Translations under genes and position numbers: made by a program
Shown here: piece after piece, positions 51,308 to 60,812 of the stretch
Layout of the letters: every line of letters begins with the position of its first letter
Numbering within the stretch: the first letter of the stretch is position 1
Notes under the pieces: model-generated
What the model saw: only the letters and a program-made list of their open reading frames with translations
What the model was told of the DNA's origin: nothing
Databases searched by the model: none
From: Cognatiyoonia sp965661665
Lineage (GTDB): Bacteria > Pseudomonadota > Alphaproteobacteria > Rhodobacterales > Rhodobacteraceae
Reading direction: 5' to 3'
NCBI RefSeq assembly: GCF_965661665.1
Contig: NZ_CBFIEO010000013.1
Location: 1 to 64,000, forward strand
DNA length: 64,000 bases

Positions 51308-53161
51308 ATGTCGTTCTTCAAAAAGCTTAAAGACAAGCTCTTCAAATCATCTTCCAAAATCGATGAAGGTCTTGATGCGATCGTCAGTGATGGCGGGGAA
51401 GAAGATGTGGTTGAGGTTGCAGAAGCCCCCTCTGGTCCGTCGCCTGAAGAGATCGCGGCGGCACAGGAAGCGGCGCGACTGGCCCAAAAGAAGGCCGAGG
51501 CTGAAGAACGCGCGCGGCAGGAGGCGTTAGAGGCTGAGAGGGCGGCCGAACGCCAGCGCCAAGCCTACCTTGAGCGGGAGCGTGAAGAGGAGCGAAAGCG
51601 TCAGGAACAGCTTGAGGCTGAGCGCGAGGCCGAGCGTTTGCGTCAGGAAGAACTGGAGCGGGAGCGCGAAGCGGAACGACAGCGACAGGAAGAATTGGAA
51701 CGCGAGCGTGAAGCCGAACGCCAGCGTCTGGCTGAGCTGGAGGCAGAGAAAGCCAAAGCAGAAGCCGAAGAACAAGCGCGAATAGCTGCGGAACAGAAAG
51801 CTGTGGAGGAAGCTGCACAAGCAGCAGCCGATTTGGCTGAGAAGGAGCGGCTTGAGTCGCTCGCCCGTCAGCAGGAGGAAGAACGCAAGCGCTTAGAGTT
51901 GGAGCGGGACGCGGAACGCCAGCGACTTGAAGCCGAAGCCGCCGAGAAGGAAGCGCAGCGCCAGCGGGAGGCCGAGGAGGCGCTGCGCCGTGAGGAAGAA
52001 CGCCAGCGCGAGGAAGCGGAAGCGAAAGGGCGGGAAGAGGCACGTCTGAAAGAAGAGGCGGAGGCGCAAGCGCGTGAAGAAGCACGGCTGAGGCAAGAGG
52101 TCGAAGCCGCCGCCCGGGAGGCCGAGCGGGAGCGTTTGGCAGACGAAGCGCGCATCGCGGAAGAGGAACGCTTGGCCGCGCTTGCAGCGCGTCCCACACC
52201 CAAAGCGGTAATGGAACCGATGACAACGCTGACCGCGTCACCACTCGATGAGATGGAGGGCGAGTCAGAACCGGAAGAGAAGAAGGGCCTGTTGGGGCGC
52301 CTCTTTGGTGGGCAGAAGAAAACAGTCGTTCGCCGGACACTTGATGACGATATGCTTGAAAAGTTGGAAGAGCTGCTCATCACCGCCGACATGGGCGTCG
52401 ACACAGCCTTGCGTGTCACGGCCAACATGGCCGAGGGGCGCATGGGTAAGAAATTGTCGGTGGAAGAGATAAAGACGCTGCTGTCCCAAGAAGTCACCCG
52501 CATCATGGACGGTGTGGCTAAGCCAATGCCGCTCTATTCCCACAAGCCGCAGGTGGTGCTGGTAGTGGGCGTGAACGGTTCGGGCAAAACCACGACAATT
52601 GGCAAGCTCGCCAGTCAGTTCAAAGCGGCGGGCAAATCGGTTGTGATTGCAGCGGGCGATACGTTCCGCGCGGCAGCGGTGGAGCAGTTGCAAGTCTGGG
52701 GCGATCGGGCCGGTGTGCCTGTGTTGACCGCGCCAGAGGGCACCGATCCGGCAAGCCTTGCATTTGATGCGATGGATCAGGCGCAAAAGGATGGGTCTGA
52801 TCTTTTGATGATCGACACCGCTGGACGCCTGCAAAACCGCAGCGATTTGATGGAAGAACTGTCCAAAATCGTGCGGGTTATTCGCAAGAAAGACCCAGAC
52901 GCGCCGCACAACACCTTGTTGGTGCTGGATGCGACGACGGGTCAGAACGCGCTGAGCCAAGTGAAGACGTTTCAAGAGCTTGCCGATGTCTCTGGCCTAG
53001 TCATGACAAAGCTGGATGGCACTGCCAAAGGCGGTGTTTTGGTTGCGCTTGCGGATAAGTTTGGCCTGCCGATCCATGCGATTGGTGTGGGTGAGCAGAT
53101 TGACGATCTGGCGCCGTTTGATCCTGAGGACTTTGCCAAAGCGCTTGTTGGTTTGGAGTGA
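51308..53161 (+). CDS. ftsY: signal recognition particle receptor FtsY with long charged N-terminal region
   Basis: The 617-aa protein ends in a complete NG domain of about 300 residues with GVNGSGKTTTIGK, AGDTFRAAAVEQLQ, DTAGRLQNRSDLMEEL and TKLDGTAKGG, the GTPase motifs of FtsY. It receives ribosome-SRP complexes at the membrane. The N-terminal ~300 residues are almost entirely Glu, Arg, Ala, Gln and Leu, with repeats such as EREAERQRQEELE and EREAERQRLAELE, predicted to form a long charged coiled coil. I chose the ATG at 51308 (MSFFKKLKDKLF), which starts with the usual amphipathic membrane helix. Confidence 0.95.
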   Translation: MSFFKKLKDKLFKSSSKIDEGLDAIVSDGGEEDVVEVAEAPSGPSPEEIAAAQEAARLAQKKAEAEERARQEALEAERAAERQRQAYLEREREEERKRQEQLEAEREAERLRQEELEREREAERQRQEELEREREAERQRLAELEAEKAKAEAEEQARIAAEQKAVEEAAQAAADLAEKERLESLARQQEEERKRLELERDAERQRLEAEAAEKEAQRQREAEEALRREEERQREEAEAKGREEARLKEEAEAQAREEARLRQEVEAAAREAERERLADEARIAEEERLAALAARPTPKAVMEPMTTLTASPLDEMEGESEPEEKKGLLGRLFGGQKKTVVRRTLDDDMLEKLEELLITADMGVDTALRVTANMAEGRMGKKLSVEEIKTLLSQEVTRIMDGVAKPMPLYSHKPQVVLVVGVNGSGKTTTIGKLASQFKAAGKSVVIAAGDTFRAAAVEQLQVWGDRAGVPVLTAPEGTDPASLAFDAMDQAQKDGSDLLMIDTAGRLQNRSDLMEELSKIVRVIRKKDPDAPHNTLLVLDATTGQNALSQVKTFQELADVSGLVMTKLDGTAKGGVLVALADKFGLPIHAIGVGEQIDDLAPFDPEDFAKALVGLE

Positions 53162-54072
53162 TCGCCGACCTCAGCACATGGTTTGCGGGCCTTGAAGGGA
53201 CGGCGGATGGGGCGCGGGTGGCGGCCCTGCTCGCGCTTATCTCGGCGATGGCACATGCGGTGTTTGGCGCCCTTCAAAAGGGGCGGCATGATCCATGGCT
53301 GACGCGCGGGGCAATTGACACCTGGCTCGCGGTGATTTCAGCACCTATCGCGCTATTCTTGGTGCCGTGGCCGGACAAACACGTTGCAATCCTCTTGGTT
53401 GGCGTGTTCTTCATTCACTTTATTTACAAACTGACAATGGCGCTGGCGTATGAGCGGGCGGCCTATACGGTTGTTTACCCCATCGTGCGCGGCACTGGAC
53501 CTGCAATAACGGTGATCGCCGCAAGCCTTGTCTTCAGCGAAAGTTTCACTGCGTTGCAGTGGTTTGGGATCTTGTGTTTGTCAGGGGGTATCCTGTTCAT
53601 CGCGGTTTTGAACCTGCGGCAAGAGACACTGGATGCATCAGCGGTGAGACTTGGGATCATGTGGGCGCTGATGGGCGGGCTGATGGTTGCGGTCTACACG
53701 ACCTTTGGCGCTTACAGTATCCGCCAAAGCCCTGACCCCTTTACGTTTTTGGCGTGGTTCTTCTTCATCACGGCGCTCGATTTTCCGTTCATTGCGTGGT
53801 GGCGGTATCGGCGGATGGAGAACCGACCAGCCTTGGGCGCACTGAACCTGCGCGGTTTTGCCGGGGCCGTGATTGCGTGGTTCAGCTTTGGCGGTGTGAT
53901 GCTTGCCACGCGGATCAGCGACGTGGGCGAAGCGGCGGTTTTGCGCGAAACCTCCACCGTGTTTGCGGCGCTTATCGGATGGCTCATCCTGCGCGAAAAG
54001 GTGGGGCCTGTCCGAATTTTGATGATGGTGCTGGTTGCACTTGGTGCGATCATCGTCGAAATGGGGGGATAA
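53158..54072 (+). CDS. EamA/DMT family transporter
   Basis: The 304-aa membrane protein has ten hydrophobic helices in two EamA repeats, as in drug/metabolite transporters. AYERAAYTVVYPIVRGTGPA in the first half and RETSTVFAALIGWLILRE in the second are typical. Substrate unknown. It starts at a GTG overlapping the ftsY stop and is followed after 11 bp by ispZ; ftsY-EamA-ispZ is a recurring order in this family. Confidence 0.87.
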   Translation: MIADLSTWFAGLEGTADGARVAALLALISAMAHAVFGALQKGRHDPWLTRGAIDTWLAVISAPIALFLVPWPDKHVAILLVGVFFIHFIYKLTMALAYERAAYTVVYPIVRGTGPAITVIAASLVFSESFTALQWFGILCLSGGILFIAVLNLRQETLDASAVRLGIMWALMGGLMVAVYTTFGAYSIRQSPDPFTFLAWFFFITALDFPFIAWWRYRRMENRPALGALNLRGFAGAVIAWFSFGGVMLATRISDVGEAAVLRETSTVFAALIGWLILREKVGPVRILMMVLVALGAIIVEMGG

Positions 54073-54083
54073 CGGAGGCACCT

Positions 54084-54692
54084 ATGGCTGAACGAAAGAT
54101 CAATTCTGTCCTCAAGCAGGTCCTTGAACTGGGCCCGACGCTTGCGTTTTTCCTGCTTTACCTGCGGATCAGGGATGAGACCTTCACCTTTGCCGGCACT
54201 GAATACTCTGGCTTTATCGTTGCGACGGTTGCCTTTGTGCCGATACTGCTGGCCGCGATGGGTATCCTTTGGGCGATGACGGGGAAGTTGAGCCGGATGC
54301 AGCTTTTCACGGCGTTCATGGTCATCTTCTTTGGCGGGTTAACCGCCTATTTCAATGATGAGCGGTTCTTCAAGATCAAAACAACCATTGTCTATGGTTG
54401 TTTCGCTGTGATCCTTGGCATCGGGCTTCTCAAGGGGCAGAGCTTTCTGGAGTGGGTCATGGGAGAGTTGTTGCCGATGCAGCAAGAAGGCTGGATAATC
54501 CTAACTAAGCGACTGACCGGTCTTTTCATCGCCTTGGCGATTGCCAACGAAGTGGTTTGGCGCACGCAATCCACCGACCTTTGGGTGAAATTGGAAACCT
54601 TCGCCTTTCCCGCCGTGATGTTCGTGTTCTTGTGGCTGCAGATCGTGGCGTTGCAAAAGTATTTGATAGAGCCAAACGACGAAGATATCTGA
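54084..54692 (+). CDS. ispZ: inner-membrane intracellular septation protein A (YciB family)
   Basis: The 202-aa protein has five to six membrane segments and the motifs LELGPTLAFFLLYL, GGLTAYFNDERFFKIK and LTKRLTGLFIALAIANEVVW of the IspZ/YciB family, implicated in cell division and envelope integrity. The ATG at 54084 follows a CGGAGG sequence; a longer upstream frame exists but overlaps the EamA gene and is not conserved in kind. Confidence 0.92.
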   Translation: MAERKINSVLKQVLELGPTLAFFLLYLRIRDETFTFAGTEYSGFIVATVAFVPILLAAMGILWAMTGKLSRMQLFTAFMVIFFGGLTAYFNDERFFKIKTTIVYGCFAVILGIGLLKGQSFLEWVMGELLPMQQEGWIILTKRLTGLFIALAIANEVVWRTQSTDLWVKLETFAFPAVMFVFLWLQIVALQKYLIEPNDEDI

Positions 54693-54732
54693 CGCGGTTT
54701 CTTGACCTGCGCTGCACTGCGGCGTATCAAGC

Positions 54733-54786
54733 GATGTGGCGATTTGTTACCGGATTGCGGGCCACGTTAAATATTCCGCTAAAAGG
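54733..54786 (+). promoter_or_regulatory. SAM-II riboswitch
   Basis: The RNA has the SAM-II layout. P1 pairs GTGGC (54735-54739) with GCCAC (54760-54764). A pseudoknot pairs CGGA (54750-54753) with TCCG (54774-54777). The conserved runs GATTTG, CACGTTAAA and GCTAAAAGG are all present. SAM-II binds S-adenosylmethionine and represses methionine genes in alphaproteobacteria. It lies 71 bp upstream of metZ, with an intrinsic terminator in between. Confidence 0.93.
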
Positions 54787-54798
54787 TCGAAGGGCGTT

Positions 54799-54829
54799 GC
54801 CCCGATACCTGTCCGGTGTCGGGGTTTTT
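54799..54829 (+). terminator. intrinsic terminator between SAM-II riboswitch and metZ
   Basis: CCCCGATACC (54799-54808) pairs with GGTGTCGGGG (54814-54823), a 10-bp stem with one U-G pair and a 5-base loop, followed by six T. It could serve as the expression platform of the SAM-II riboswitch. Confidence 0.75.
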
Positions 54830-54856
54830 TGATGGCTGATCGCCAAGGATAACGTG

Positions 54857-56029
54857 ATGAAAAACTGGAACAAGCGCACCAAAGCCGTCCACAGCGGCGT
54901 TCGCCGCAGTCAGTACAATGAGGTGAGCGAAGCGATCTTTATGACGCAGGGCTTCGTTTATGAAACGGCGGAGGATGCAGAAGCACGGTTTTTGAAGTCT
55001 GGCGATGATGAGTTCATCTATGCCCGTTACGGCAACCCGACCGTCGCCATGTTTGAAGAGCGTATCGCGACGATGGAAGGGACGGAGGATGCCTTTGCTA
55101 CGGCCAGCGGTATGGCTGCGGTCAACGGGGCGCTGATGTCGATGTTGAAAGCGGGGGATCATGTTGTTTCTGCCCGCGCGCTGTTTGGGTCCTGTTTGTA
55201 TATCTTGGAAGACGTCCTGACGCGATATGGTGTAGAGGTGACGTTTGTCGATGGCACTGATTTGGATGCATGGAACGCAGCGATCCGGTCTGACACCAAG
55301 GCGGTGTTCTTTGAAAGCGTATCGAACCCGACGCTGGAGGTTATTGATACCAAAGCGGTCGCCAAACTGACGCATGCGGTGGGGGCCTTGGTGATTGTTG
55401 ACAACGTCTTTGCGACGCCTGTGTTTTCAACGGCTGTGGCGGATGATGCAGATGTCATCGTCTATTCCGCGACCAAACATATCGATGGGCAAGGGCGGGC
55501 GCTGGGCGGCGCGATCCTCGGCTCGAAAGAGTTCATCCGTGGAACGGTGGAGCCATATCTGAAGCATACCGGTGGCTCCATGTCGCCGTTTCACGCTTGG
55601 ATGATGCTGAAAGGGTTAGAGACGATTGATCTGCGCGTGCGGGCGCAAGCGCAATCGGCCAAAGCCATTGCTGAAGCGGTGTCAGGACACAAGGCTTTGG
55701 CAAAAGTGGTTTATCCTGGACTTTCAGATCATCCGCAACATGATTTGATGCCGAAAGGTGGGACGGTGGTTGCGCTGGATTTGGGTGATCAAGCGGCCGC
55801 GTTTCGGTTCCTGAATGCGCTGGATATAGTCATAATCTCCAACAACCTCGGCGACGCGAAATCCATTGCGACCCACCCCACGACGACGACCCATCAGCGA
55901 TTGAGTGACGCGCAGCGGGACACGCTGGGCATTGGGCCGGGGTTGGTGCGGCTGAGTGTCGGGCTTGAGGACACGGATGATTTGATTGCTGATATTTTAG
56001 GCGGTTTGGACGCGGTAGGTCGCAAATAA
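54857..56029 (+). CDS. metZ: O-succinylhomoserine sulfhydrylase
   Basis: The 390-aa PLP enzyme of the Cys/Met metabolism family makes homocysteine directly from O-succinylhomoserine and sulfide. Lys207 in YSATKHIDGQG binds PLP; EDAFATASGMAAVNGAL and VDNVFATPVF are other family motifs. Assignment as MetZ rather than cystathionine gamma-synthase rests on overall resemblance and the SAM-II riboswitch upstream. An AAGGA sequence suits the ATG at 54857 better than the GTG just before it. Confidence 0.93.
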   Translation: MKNWNKRTKAVHSGVRRSQYNEVSEAIFMTQGFVYETAEDAEARFLKSGDDEFIYARYGNPTVAMFEERIATMEGTEDAFATASGMAAVNGALMSMLKAGDHVVSARALFGSCLYILEDVLTRYGVEVTFVDGTDLDAWNAAIRSDTKAVFFESVSNPTLEVIDTKAVAKLTHAVGALVIVDNVFATPVFSTAVADDADVIVYSATKHIDGQGRALGGAILGSKEFIRGTVEPYLKHTGGSMSPFHAWMMLKGLETIDLRVRAQAQSAKAIAEAVSGHKALAKVVYPGLSDHPQHDLMPKGGTVVALDLGDQAAAFRFLNALDIVIISNNLGDAKSIATHPTTTTHQRLSDAQRDTLGIGPGLVRLSVGLEDTDDLIADILGGLDAVGRK

Positions 56030-56262
56030 CCACCATTCTGGTGCTTTCGCTCGTAATCCGTCATGTTCATGTATGTTAAGGCTGAAGGGTACAGGGTGCG
56101 AATTTAAAAGATCGTTCAAATTCAAAGGCCTGTCTGAACTGGGAAAGCGAAGCGATGTCTGATTCACGGGCAGATTTATCCCGTTTTTTTTGGGAAAGTG
56201 CTGGAAAAGAAAAAGCGCAGACCCATTTAAAAGGCTCGAACGCACCAGAGGGGGCCGATGAG

Positions 56263-57366
56263 ATGAATTTACATACTCGTGACCTGAACCGCCAACCAAG
56301 TCGGGACGAAGCAGAAGACGCACTTGCATTGCTGCGGCGCTGGGCGGCGGACGTGACCCCAGAAGAGGTGGCAACGCTCGATCCGCTCGTGGCGCGTTTG
56401 ATCCCCGGTCAAGAGGTGTCGAATTATCTTGCGCTTGCGCGTGCGTATCCAGAGGATTTTGAGGTCGATGAGACCTACAAAGCCTCTATGCCCGACTTGC
56501 AGAACGGCCCGTCGAGCCTGATCCGCGGGGCCAAGCAGCAAATCCAGCACGTCGGTATTTCCAACTTCCGACTTCCGATAAGGTTCCATACCCGCGACGG
56601 GGGCGACATCACGCTCGAAACCTCTGTCACTGGGACGGTGAGCCTTGAGGCGGAAAAAAAGGGCATCAACATGTCCCGCATCATGCGCACGTTCTACAAG
56701 CATGCGCAGGAGACGTTCAGCTTCGAAGTGATCGAGCGGGCGTTGGATGCCTATAAGACCGATCTCGAGAGTTTTGACGCGCGCATACAGATGCGGTTCA
56801 GCTTCCCGATGGAGATGGAAAGCCTCCGCTCCGGCCTGTCTGGGTATCAGTATTATGACCTCGCCTTGGAATTGGTTGAGACGGACGGTGTGCGCAAGAA
56901 AATCATGTATCTGGACTACGTATATTCCTCCACATGCCCGTGCTCTTTGGAACTGTCCGAACATGCCCGCCAGTATCGCGGACAGTTGGCGACGCCGCAT
57001 TCGCAGCGATCGGTTGCGCGGATTTCTGTGCTGATCGAAGATGACCAAGACATCCTCTGGTTCGAAGACCTGATCGACCGCGCCCGTGCTGCTGTCCCGA
57101 CGGAGACGCAGGTGATGGTCAAGCGTGAGGATGAACAGGCGTTTGCAGAATTGAACGCCGCAAACCCCATTTTCGTGGAAGACGCGGCGCGCCTGTTCAC
57201 AGAGCAGTTGAAAATAGACCAGCGCATTTCTGATTTCCGCGTCATCGCGAGCCACCAGGAAAGCCTGCATTCGCATGATGCGGTGTCCGTGCTGACAGAA
57301 GGCCAGACCTTCGCCTCGGAAAGCCTTGATCCGCGTCTGTTCCAGTCGCTGTTCCACGTCGGCTAG
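56263..57366 (+). CDS. folE2: GTP cyclohydrolase FolE2
   Basis: The 367-aa protein is a type IB GTP cyclohydrolase, which makes dihydroneopterin triphosphate for folate. The family motif YVYSSTCPCSLELSEH provides the metal Cys and is followed by GQLATPHSQRSVARI. FolE2 works with metals other than zinc and is often used when zinc is scarce. I chose the ATG at 56263 (MNLHTRDLNR) because relatives start there and GAGGGGG precedes it; an ATG at 56155 would add 36 residues. Confidence 0.9.
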   Translation: MNLHTRDLNRQPSRDEAEDALALLRRWAADVTPEEVATLDPLVARLIPGQEVSNYLALARAYPEDFEVDETYKASMPDLQNGPSSLIRGAKQQIQHVGISNFRLPIRFHTRDGGDITLETSVTGTVSLEAEKKGINMSRIMRTFYKHAQETFSFEVIERALDAYKTDLESFDARIQMRFSFPMEMESLRSGLSGYQYYDLALELVETDGVRKKIMYLDYVYSSTCPCSLELSEHARQYRGQLATPHSQRSVARISVLIEDDQDILWFEDLIDRARAAVPTETQVMVKREDEQAFAELNAANPIFVEDAARLFTEQLKIDQRISDFRVIASHQESLHSHDAVSVLTEGQTFASESLDPRLFQSLFHVG

Positions 57367-57436
57367 GCCCGCGCGAGCGACAGCAAAACGTTCGCGGGTG
57401 CTTGACACACAAGGCCCGCAACGCCACCCATTGCAC

Positions 57437-58885
57437 ATGATTGATTTTCGCCCGGTTTTTTATGTGGTCGGCCTCCTTGTCGCAGCGCTGGGCATGACAA
57501 TGCTGTTTCCCATGTTTGCGGACCTTTGGTACGGAAATGGCCATTGGTTTACCTTCCTGCAGTCGGCGGTATTGACGATCGTTTTCGGGGGCATGGTTGC
57601 GCTGTCGTCGGCCAATGGGATCAGTGGCGGGTTGAGCCGGCGTCAAACCTTCCTGCTGACCGCGCTTGTGTGGCTCACCTTGCCCGTCTTCGGAGCCTTG
57701 CCGTTTGTGTTTGGGGCGACCGCGTCGTCTGTCCCTGATGCGTTCTTCGAAGCCATGTCCGGCCTGACGACAACAGGCGCCACTGCTATTGCCAAGCTGG
57801 GACCGTTGCCAGAAGGGCTGAAGCTTTGGCGCGGCATCCTGCAATGGCTGGGCGGTGTTGGTATCATCGTTGTGGCAATGGTGTTTCTGCCGGAACTGCG
57901 TGTTGGTGGTATGCAAATCTTCCGATCCGAAGGCTTTGACACTAGCGGCAAGATTCTACCACGGGCGGGTGAAATCGCACGGAGTATTTCGTTTATTTAC
58001 ATCGGCCTGACAATCGCCTGCGCCTTGGCTTATGCGTTTAGTGGTCTGTCGCCGTTTGATGCGCTCGTCCATTCCATGACGACTGTTTCGACGGGGGGTA
58101 TGGGCAATTACAACACCTCCTTTGCGGGCTTCGGTGCACTGACGCAATATGTCGCTGTGCTCTTCATGGTTTTGGCCGCGCTGCCCTTTGTGCGGTTCGT
58201 ACAATTGCTTGCTGGTACCGCGGAGCCATTGTTCGTCGACCCACAAATCAGGGTCTTTCTGGCGACAATCGCGATCATCGTCCTGCTGATGGCGTCTTGG
58301 GCGGCAGCCCGGGATGGCGTGGTCTCAGAAGACGCGTTTCGCGCAAGCCTATTCAACGTCGTCTCCATCATGACGGGTACAGGCTATGCCAGCGCGGATT
58401 ACATGACATGGGGCAGCTTCCCCGTAATGATGTTTTTTCTTATCGGGTTGATCGGGGGTTGCGCGGGGTCGACCTCATGCTCGATCAAGGTCTTCCGGTA
58501 TCAGCTGCTCTTTGCCTCGATCAAAAGTCAGATCCGGCAAATCCACTCTCCCCATGGGGTGTTTCAACCCCGCTATGCCGGGCGCGCGGTGAGCGAGGAT
58601 GTTCTGAATTCGGTCATGGCCTTTTTCATTGCGTTCCTTTTGTCGATGGGGTTGATTGCCGTTGCTTTGGGCCTGACGGGGCTTGATTTCATCACCTCTG
58701 TTTCGGGGGCGGCAGCGGCGCTCGCCAATATTGGCCCTGGGCTGGGTGATCAGATTGGTCCGGCGGGGAATTACGCTGGTCTTAACGATGCGGCCAAGTG
58801 GATTTTAGCGATGGCGATGTATGTCGGACGATTGGAGATTTTGGTGGTTCTCACAATCGTGTCGCTGAAGTTCTGGCGGGACTAA
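57437..58885 (+). CDS. trkH: TrkH family potassium uptake protein
   Basis: The 482-aa membrane protein has four pore-loop repeats whose filter glycines are visible in LTTTGATAI, VSTGGMGN, TGTGYASAD and NIGPGLGD. It forms the K+-conducting subunit of Trk/Ktr systems. TrkA is not adjacent. The start at 57437 (MIDFRPVFYV) places the first helix at the N-terminus; the longer frame upstream adds non-hydrophobic residues and overlaps folE2. Confidence 0.92.
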   Translation: MIDFRPVFYVVGLLVAALGMTMLFPMFADLWYGNGHWFTFLQSAVLTIVFGGMVALSSANGISGGLSRRQTFLLTALVWLTLPVFGALPFVFGATASSVPDAFFEAMSGLTTTGATAIAKLGPLPEGLKLWRGILQWLGGVGIIVVAMVFLPELRVGGMQIFRSEGFDTSGKILPRAGEIARSISFIYIGLTIACALAYAFSGLSPFDALVHSMTTVSTGGMGNYNTSFAGFGALTQYVAVLFMVLAALPFVRFVQLLAGTAEPLFVDPQIRVFLATIAIIVLLMASWAAARDGVVSEDAFRASLFNVVSIMTGTGYASADYMTWGSFPVMMFFLIGLIGGCAGSTSCSIKVFRYQLLFASIKSQIRQIHSPHGVFQPRYAGRAVSEDVLNSVMAFFIAFLLSMGLIAVALGLTGLDFITSVSGAAAALANIGPGLGDQIGPAGNYAGLNDAAKWILAMAMYVGRLEILVVLTIVSLKFWRD

Positions 58886-58896
58886 GTGGAGCTGGT

Positions 58897-60636
58897 TTAC
58901 CAGCAGCTCACAAGAACAGTTTGATCATTGGCACGGCGGGACAGCGTTTCGGGCGCCATAAACGCCACAGATGATGTCGTTTCTACAGCAATGTTTGCGG
59001 CGGCAAGGGCCGCAATGATGGTTTCGCTGTCGAGGGAGAAGCTCACCTCTTCGGGCAGAACCTGACCCTCAATGGATTGCTGTGGCAAAAGCATCCCAAG
59101 CACTGCGCCACCGTTGTCAAAGACAGGGCCACCGACATCGCCATCCCGAGCACGGATGTTGAGGCGTTTCACCTCAGTTTCACCATCTAGGCCACGGATG
59201 TCTGCCAGCTTTCCAAATGTGACGGAGGCTGAATTGAGCACGCTGCCAAACGGGAAGCCGGCCACTGCGACGTCAGACTGTATGCGCGGGACGCCGGTCT
59301 GGAAGGCTGCAACACCGAGCGGCGCGAGGGTTGCCTTTGGGCGCAACACGGCGAGGCCGAGGTCGGCGTCGGTGAAGGCAAGCTCCGCCTCATGGTCGAG
59401 GCCGATAGTCAGCCTTTCGCAGCTGTTCGCGATGGTGGAGGAGGTCAGGACGGTACCTGTGCTATCGATGAAGAAACCGGACTGACTGAAATCCGGTGTG
59501 CGGATGGCAAGACCGGAAACCAAATCAACCGCTTGATCCTCCCCGGGTACTGAAAGCGCAGGATCGAGCACGCCGTCAACAACCGCGAAGCTTTTGCGCA
59601 TTTCGTCCAAAACGCGGAGGCGGCGTTCTTCGTCATCCGAAGGCCAAATCAAAGCGAAGCCTTTGATCGTCTCATTGGACAGTGTCGCCGTGACAAAGGT
59701 GGATTTGGTCGCGTCCGCACCTTCGATTGTAAACGAACTGCTGCGCCGTTCACGGGGCCCGTCCATCGGTACGATTTCCAGCGTTTGCAGGATCTCATAG
59801 AGGCCGAAAAGCCGGTCCTGATTGCCTTCCTGTGAGATCAGCAGTACCTGCGCTTTAATTTCGCCCGTAGCGTCGAAGCGGGCGAATGGCGGTTCATATT
59901 CAGTGAATGCCACAACGCCTGTTGGGATTGGTATTTGGATGCCCGAGGCGTCATCACGAACCAGTTCAAGGTCCACTCCATCAAGCACCGAATTGTAGTC
60001 ATCCAGTGCGATGGCCCGCTGCTTGCTTGTCATCACGCTAGTGGGTTCAAAGTTCTTTGCCTCTTGCCAGAGCCGCATTGAATTGCGGGTGCCACGGCCA
60101 TAAAGCCCGTCGATGGTCCCATTGTAGAAGCCCGCCCATTGCAGTGCGACTTGCAGCTCTTTCTTCTGTTCGCGGTCGAGCAGGGCCTCAGAAGCGCGCG
60201 CCTCCCGCAGGGTTTCGTCAGACGGTGTGATAATAATAGGCTCTTCAACTACCTTGGCCGTGTCTTCGGCTGGCTGCGCAAGGGCCGTGGGCGCTTGCGC
60301 TTGTGTCGGGGCGCTTTCGCCCACGGGCCAGAATTGCTGACGGAAGGAGGTCCCCGTGGCAATGAAGCTGTCACCCGGAATGCGGCCCGACCCCCGCAAC
60401 TGGCGGAGGAGGGCGGTGGCATCAGGCCGGCTGTAGGGGCCAAGGACGATGGCGTACCAGTTGCGACCAGTGTAGAAGCCCGCGACATCATCGAGACGTG
60501 CGTCATAGATGCTGACCCGCTCTTGCGCTTGTTGCAGACTTGGCTGAGCCTCGATCTGAATCCAAACAGGCTGCTGTCCCAAGACGGTGGATGCCGAAAA
60601 TACCAAAGCCAACACGACAGCAAAAAGACGTTTCAT
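58897..60636 (-). CDS. secreted protein with SPOR-like, peptidoglycan-binding and trypsin-like domains (catalytic residues missing)
   Basis: The 579-aa product has a signal peptide (MKRLFAVVLALVFSASTVLG), an N-terminal SPOR-like region with GRNWYAIVLGPYS, a peptidoglycan-binding domain around 145-195 (ALQWAGFYNGTIDGLYGRGT), and a C-terminal trypsin-like fold. In the latter the region of the usual catalytic His reads VLTSSTIANSC, and the usual Gly-Asp-Ser-Gly-Gly-Pro reads GDVGGPVFD. His and Ser are therefore both absent, while the Asp region DADLGLAVL remains. It is likely a periplasmic binding protein rather than a protease. Confidence 0.82.
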   Translation of the reverse strand: MKRLFAVVLALVFSASTVLGQQPVWIQIEAQPSLQQAQERVSIYDARLDDVAGFYTGRNWYAIVLGPYSRPDATALLRQLRGSGRIPGDSFIATGTSFRQQFWPVGESAPTQAQAPTALAQPAEDTAKVVEEPIIITPSDETLREARASEALLDREQKKELQVALQWAGFYNGTIDGLYGRGTRNSMRLWQEAKNFEPTSVMTSKQRAIALDDYNSVLDGVDLELVRDDASGIQIPIPTGVVAFTEYEPPFARFDATGEIKAQVLLISQEGNQDRLFGLYEILQTLEIVPMDGPRERRSSSFTIEGADATKSTFVTATLSNETIKGFALIWPSDDEERRLRVLDEMRKSFAVVDGVLDPALSVPGEDQAVDLVSGLAIRTPDFSQSGFFIDSTGTVLTSSTIANSCERLTIGLDHEAELAFTDADLGLAVLRPKATLAPLGVAAFQTGVPRIQSDVAVAGFPFGSVLNSASVTFGKLADIRGLDGETEVKRLNIRARDGDVGGPVFDNGGAVLGMLLPQQSIEGQVLPEEVSFSLDSETIIAALAAANIAVETTSSVAFMAPETLSRRANDQTVLVSCW

Positions 60637-60812
60637 ACCGAACCCATCAACGAATCTGAAAGCCGGGCAGATCCGGCTGGCGTGCAACCTAGCAGAGTGT
60701 TTGCCGGATGCAGCATAAAACGCGCGTGAGACGGTAGAATAATGCGCCTGTGTGCCAATTGACCCTTACGGCGACGAGGCCTATTGAACACACAAACGCA
60801 GAAGAGGGCACC

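Noticed and set aside
51384..52340. Long minus-strand frame opposite ftsY
   Set aside because: It is the mirror of the repetitive Glu/Arg coding region, whose codons leave the opposite strand open; the product is low-complexity Pro/Leu/Arg.
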